Source of the DNA: Butyrivibrio sp. MC2013
GTDB lineage: Bacteria > Bacillota > Clostridia > Lachnospirales > Lachnospiraceae
Direction of reading: 5' to 3'
Length of the DNA stretch: 64,000 nt
NCBI RefSeq assembly: GCF_000424585.1
Contig: NZ_AUKE01000001.1
Coordinates: forward strand, 330,163 to 394,162
This document shows, one piece after another, positions 61,113-64,000 of the stretch. The notes below the pieces were generated by a model. It was given only the letters and a program-made list of their open reading frames with translations. It did not search any database and was not told the DNA's origin. A program made the position numbers and the translations under genes. Each line of letters begins with the position of its first letter. Position 1 is the first letter of the stretch.

Positions 61113-62492
61113 CTAGACTGAGGTCAGGTTCCTGGCCCAAATGCCCGATCTGTATATAATAAAGCCTACCGCAACCTTGATAAGGTCTATAGCCTGGCAG
61201 CATGTAAACATGAGCCTGATATCCAGATTGGTAAATCTGGCCAGGACATATGCAAATGGGAATGCTATGACCCAGAGATATACACTGTCAAAGAGGAAGG
61301 TGACCACTGTCTTGCCACCGCTCCTGATAGTAAAGTATACCGCATGGAGAAATGCATGTATGGGCATAAAACATACTATGATCCTAATAAATGTGGCTGC
61401 AAGGCTCCGAACTTCCGCTGTAGTGTTGTACACTCCGGGAAATATCCCTGATACTGTAAACATCAGGAGACCGCCCAGCGCTGCAAAAAAGACCGCCATG
61501 GCAATGATCTTGACAGAGGTATCCTTGGCTTTGTCGATCTCTCCTGCCCCCAATTGCTGGCCTACAATGATAGCTATGGCATCGCCCATGGCTATAAACA
61601 TGATATTGAAGATATTATAGATGGTGGACTGGATATTAAGCGCTGCCACCACCGCCAGACCTCTGTAGGAATAGCAGGTATTCACAGCTGCCATGCCTGC
61701 AGACCAGAGAGTCTCATTGAGCATCAGTGGCAGAGCAAGGACAAATACCCTGCCCAGCATCCTGCCGGGGATATGGAAATTGCTGTAGAGGCCCCTGATA
61801 TAGGGATTACGATCCTCATGCCTGTGGGTCCATACGACAACATATATCATCTGAATATATCTGGATACAACGGTGGCATAAGCAGCACCTGCCACTCCCA
61901 GCACCGGAGCTCCAAACTTACCAAATATCAGGATATAGTTGAGTACCAGATTAATGAATACCGCTAGGACTGAAGCCCTCATAGGGACCTTGGTCTCACC
62001 TGACTCACGCAGCGTGGAGGAATAGGTCATCTCCAGCGCCATAGGCGGAAGGCCCAGGAGCATGACCTTAAGATAGGTCTGTCCATAGCGCAGGGTAGCT
62101 GCCAGATCGCCTTCCTGAGATCCTTCATGGAGATAGAGTGATATCAGAGGCTCTGCAAAATTAATAAAGATTGCGCAGGCGCCAATCAGAGCTATAAGGG
62201 AGAATACCAGCTTGATCCTGAATACCTCACCTACGCCCTTCATATTCTTCTGGCCAAAGAACTGCGCACCAAGTATACCCGCTCCGGACACAGTACCAAA
62301 GAGGCAGAGTATAAATACAAAAAGGAGCTGATTAACAATAGAGACACCACTCATCTGCTCGGTGCCTACTCTTCCTATCATGATATTATCCAGAAGATTG
62401 ACGAAATTGCTGATACCGTTTTGTATCATTATAGGAAAAGCAATCGCCAGCACCTTCATATAGAATTCTTTACTTGCTATATACTTCTTCAT
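61113..62492 (-). CDS. MATE-family efflux transporter
   Basis: 459 residues, about 12 membrane segments in two halves. The first half has AFPIMIQNGISNFVNLLDNIMIGRVGTEQMSGVSIVNQL and GAGILGAQFFGQ. The second has ALPLMLNETLWSAGMAAVNTCYSYRG and MGDAIAIIVGQQLGAGE. These paired loops are the MATE signature; such proteins export drugs or metabolites using Na+ or H+ gradients. AAAGGATATAATT precedes the ATG. It lies 30 bases after a diguanylate cyclase gene in the same direction and may be cotranscribed, but a functional link is not evident. Confidence 0.93.
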   Translation of the reverse strand: MKKYIASKEFYMKVLAIAFPIMIQNGISNFVNLLDNIMIGRVGTEQMSGVSIVNQLLFVFILCLFGTVSGAGILGAQFFGQKNMKGVGEVFRIKLVFSLIALIGACAIFINFAEPLISLYLHEGSQEGDLAATLRYGQTYLKVMLLGLPPMALEMTYSSTLRESGETKVPMRASVLAVFINLVLNYILIFGKFGAPVLGVAGAAYATVVSRYIQMIYVVVWTHRHEDRNPYIRGLYSNFHIPGRMLGRVFVLALPLMLNETLWSAGMAAVNTCYSYRGLAVVAALNIQSTIYNIFNIMFIAMGDAIAIIVGQQLGAGEIDKAKDTSVKIIAMAVFFAALGGLLMFTVSGIFPGVYNTTAEVRSLAATFIRIIVCFMPIHAFLHAVYFTIRSGGKTVVTFLFDSVYLWVIAFPFAYVLARFTNLDIRLMFTCCQAIDLIKVAVGFIIYRSGIWARNLTSV

Positions 62493-62522
62493 AATTATAT
62501 CCTTTGTATTTATGACTTTTTT

Positions 62523-63605
62523 CTAACGGCGATCCTTTCCGCTTTCAATATAATATTTCTCCTTATCAGCATACATAAGCTTATCAGCTTCCCTGGACAT
62601 ATCCAGGATGCTCTTCTCATCACCTTTTTCAAAACAGGAATAGCCAAGAGAGGTTGCCAGCTCCAGGCCATTGTCTCCGGACCATTTCTTCGTCGCCTCT
62701 CTATAATCAAATATAGCAGAATCTAACTCGTCAGCCTTCATATGAAGAAGAGCTGCAAACTCATCACCACCTATCCTGAACAGCTTGCCCTTGTCGCCAA
62801 AGCACTCCTCCAGGCAATCTGCTGTCCCTATTATGAGTTTGTCACCTGCTTCGTGGCCAAGATTGTCATTGGTTTCCTTTAGACTATTCACATCAATAGC
62901 CAGGTATACCAGATCCTCCGGCACTGCCTTCTTCAGGGCTTCTATTTCCGCATTATATGCCCTCCTGTTATAAAGGCCTGTCATGCCATCAATCCCTGCA
63001 TTATCCTCTTCTTCGATTATTCTCTCCGCCAGCTTGAGCTTAAGGCGCAAAAAACTCACGCCAAGGACCAGTTGGAATATGAAAAATACAATAGTATTGA
63101 TAGGAACACTCTGTATATCATGCATACCAATGATGATATAGAGCATTATAAGGTCAGCCGCCGTTGTGATAATGACATACATCTTTGGAACAATGAATAT
63201 GCTGATAGGGAGCGCCAGAGAAAAGGTCATAAAGAGAGTGGGATCAGTGCTGCCTGTCAGAAGCGTGTCGTAGTAAGTTATCCCCAAAGACCACAAAAAG
63301 GCGATCATGGATATAATCGGATTGCTATAATTAAGGATCTGGTACCTCTTCCTGATATCTTTGGAAATCCAGTAGGTAAATAAAAAATAGCCAAAATTAG
63401 AAAAGAGATAAAATAGGTAGAATGACCTGTAAATGCCCAGATACTGACCGTATAAGGCTGAATTAATATAAGAGTACATCAGCATCAATATTTCCAGTAT
63501 GCACACAATGATCATGGCTATAAAGGAAACATGAATTGATGAACTGTAGGTCGCGATCAATATACGATTCTTTTGCTTTCTGTTCTTGCCAATCTTCAGA
63601 TCCAT
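62523..63605 (-). CDS. Diguanylate cyclase with membrane sensor domain (GGDEF)
   Basis: Start set at the second ATG (63605), after GGTGAG (360 residues). Six hydrophobic segments (about 22-200) form an MHYT/7TM-like sensor of no recognised type. The GGDEF domain (about 205-355) has GMTGLYNRRAYNAEI, DVNSLKETNDNLGHEAGDKLI and the intact catalytic RIGGDEFAALL (about 280). It should make cyclic di-GMP from GTP. The inhibitory RxxD site five residues before GGDEF is not present (FGDKGKLFRIGGDEF), so feedback inhibition is unlikely. The target in this genome is unknown; chemoreceptors and a sigma-28 type promoter elsewhere in the window suggest motility control. Confidence 0.92.
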   Translation of the reverse strand: MDLKIGKNRKQKNRILIATYSSSIHVSFIAMIIVCILEILMLMYSYINSALYGQYLGIYRSFYLFYLFSNFGYFLFTYWISKDIRKRYQILNYSNPIISMIAFLWSLGITYYDTLLTGSTDPTLFMTFSLALPISIFIVPKMYVIITTAADLIMLYIIIGMHDIQSVPINTIVFFIFQLVLGVSFLRLKLKLAERIIEEEDNAGIDGMTGLYNRRAYNAEIEALKKAVPEDLVYLAIDVNSLKETNDNLGHEAGDKLIIGTADCLEECFGDKGKLFRIGGDEFAALLHMKADELDSAIFDYREATKKWSGDNGLELATSLGYSCFEKGDEKSILDMSREADKLMYADKEKYYIESGKDRR

Positions 63606-63837
63606 ATGCACTCACCTTTATTTACACCTTGTCCGCTTGCCAGAAATGAGCCCTTGGGGACGGGGTCAATGTCATTTAGATAGTAAAAAACTTAAGAATA
63701 GTGTATCATTTAAGCCATGATAATTCCAAACACAATACAGCCAGTTCTCGGGTTTACGGTCAAAAATTCTATTTTTGAAAAAGGCAAACAGACAGTCTGG
63801 GGAGACTGCCTACTGAAAGGTATTAAGTTGTTTTGGG

Positions 63838-64000
63838 TTATCGGTAGAATAATGGTTCAGCTGATTGGCGGCGTATAATTCTTTTGAATTTACGCCCCGG
63901 TCGAACTGGTACTAAAAATCTATTAATCAATTTCTCGAGATCTTTTACCACTCCGATAACATAAAGGCGCACAAACTTCTGCATCTGCGTATGGTTAAAG
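63838..64000 (-). CDS. Transposase C-terminus, probably IS4-like (N-terminus beyond the right edge)
   Basis: A frame open to the right edge gives 53 residues ending FVRLYVIGVVKDLEKLINRF, then LVPVRPGRKFKRIIRRQSAEPLFYR and a stop at 63838. The basic VRPGRKFKR...PLFYR tail resembles the ends of IS4-family DDE transposases; this is a pattern match by eye. Downstream, 63660-63720 has TCAATGTCATTTAG and TATCATTTAAGCC words that may be the element end, and 63793-63808 is a small hairpin CAGTCT/AGACTG. Boundaries cannot be fixed from one side. Confidence 0.5.
   Translation of the reverse strand, partial: FNHTQMQKFVRLYVIGVVKDLEKLINRFLVPVRPGRKFKRIIRRQSAEPLFYR

Noticed and set aside
1..64000. CRISPR arrays, rRNA genes, prophage or replication origin
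   Set aside because: No regularly spaced direct repeats, rRNA sequence, phage structural genes or DnaA-box clusters were seen; the only RNA genes supported are tRNA-Lys and the riboswitch candidate.

Overview
The window looks like a chromosomal segment of a low-to-mid GC Gram-positive Clostridia, most likely Lachnospiraceae of the Butyrivibrio/Roseburia type. The grounds are AGGAGG ribosome sites at nearly every gene, a DUF6472 protein, sigma-A style promoters, InlB-type repeat surface proteins, secreted glycan hydrolases and the ftsH-uvrC-hprK order. Species cannot be told from the sequence alone.

Layout. 1-7.3 kb (minus strand): housekeeping hprK (cut by the left edge), uvrC and ftsH, then an iron-sulfur/ASKHA corrinoid-activator-like gene with a small DUF6472 gene and a short AraC-type HTH gene. 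7.5-11.5 kb: two methyl-accepting chemotaxis receptors, the first behind a good sigma-28 type promoter. 11.5-18.5 kb: an OFA-type MFS transporter, a secreted DUF4015 putative glycosidase, two lipoproteins and a DUF3592 membrane protein. 18.7-42.1 kb: a surface-protein island with three secreted repeat proteins (2719, 831 and 1987 residues).

Between those surface proteins, 27.3-36.1 kb is a scrambled accessory patch. It holds two AAA ATPases with a C-terminal PD-(D/E)XK-like (DUF234) domain, one bracketed by 19-bp-arm palindromes. It also holds relB with a truncated yoeB, an abiEi/abiEii pair whose toxin gene is split by the second ATPase, a fragment of an AAA-ATPase-like gene, and an inverted duplicate of the 3' end of the 831-residue surface gene.

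From 42.4 kb: tRNA-Lys(CTT), a TetR-like regulator, an MntR/DtxR-type regulator, a beta-glucan cluster (GH5 with CBMs, GH30 and a divergent AraC regulator), and pyruvate kinase. Next come a bacteriocin-type ABC exporter (ATPase plus DUF1430 permease), a small membrane protein and a LytTR/GHKL two-component system with likely LytTR direct repeats. After these lie flotillin with a small membrane protein behind what reads as a yybP-ykoY (Mn2+) riboswitch and terminator, cysK, a MATE transporter, a diguanylate cyclase, and a transposase C-terminus at the right edge.

The strongest candidates for something new are: the palindrome-bracketed ATPase-nuclease and its paralogue inserted in abiEii; the inverted 3'-end cassette that could switch the C-terminus of a surface protein; and the metal-riboswitch/flotillin pairing.
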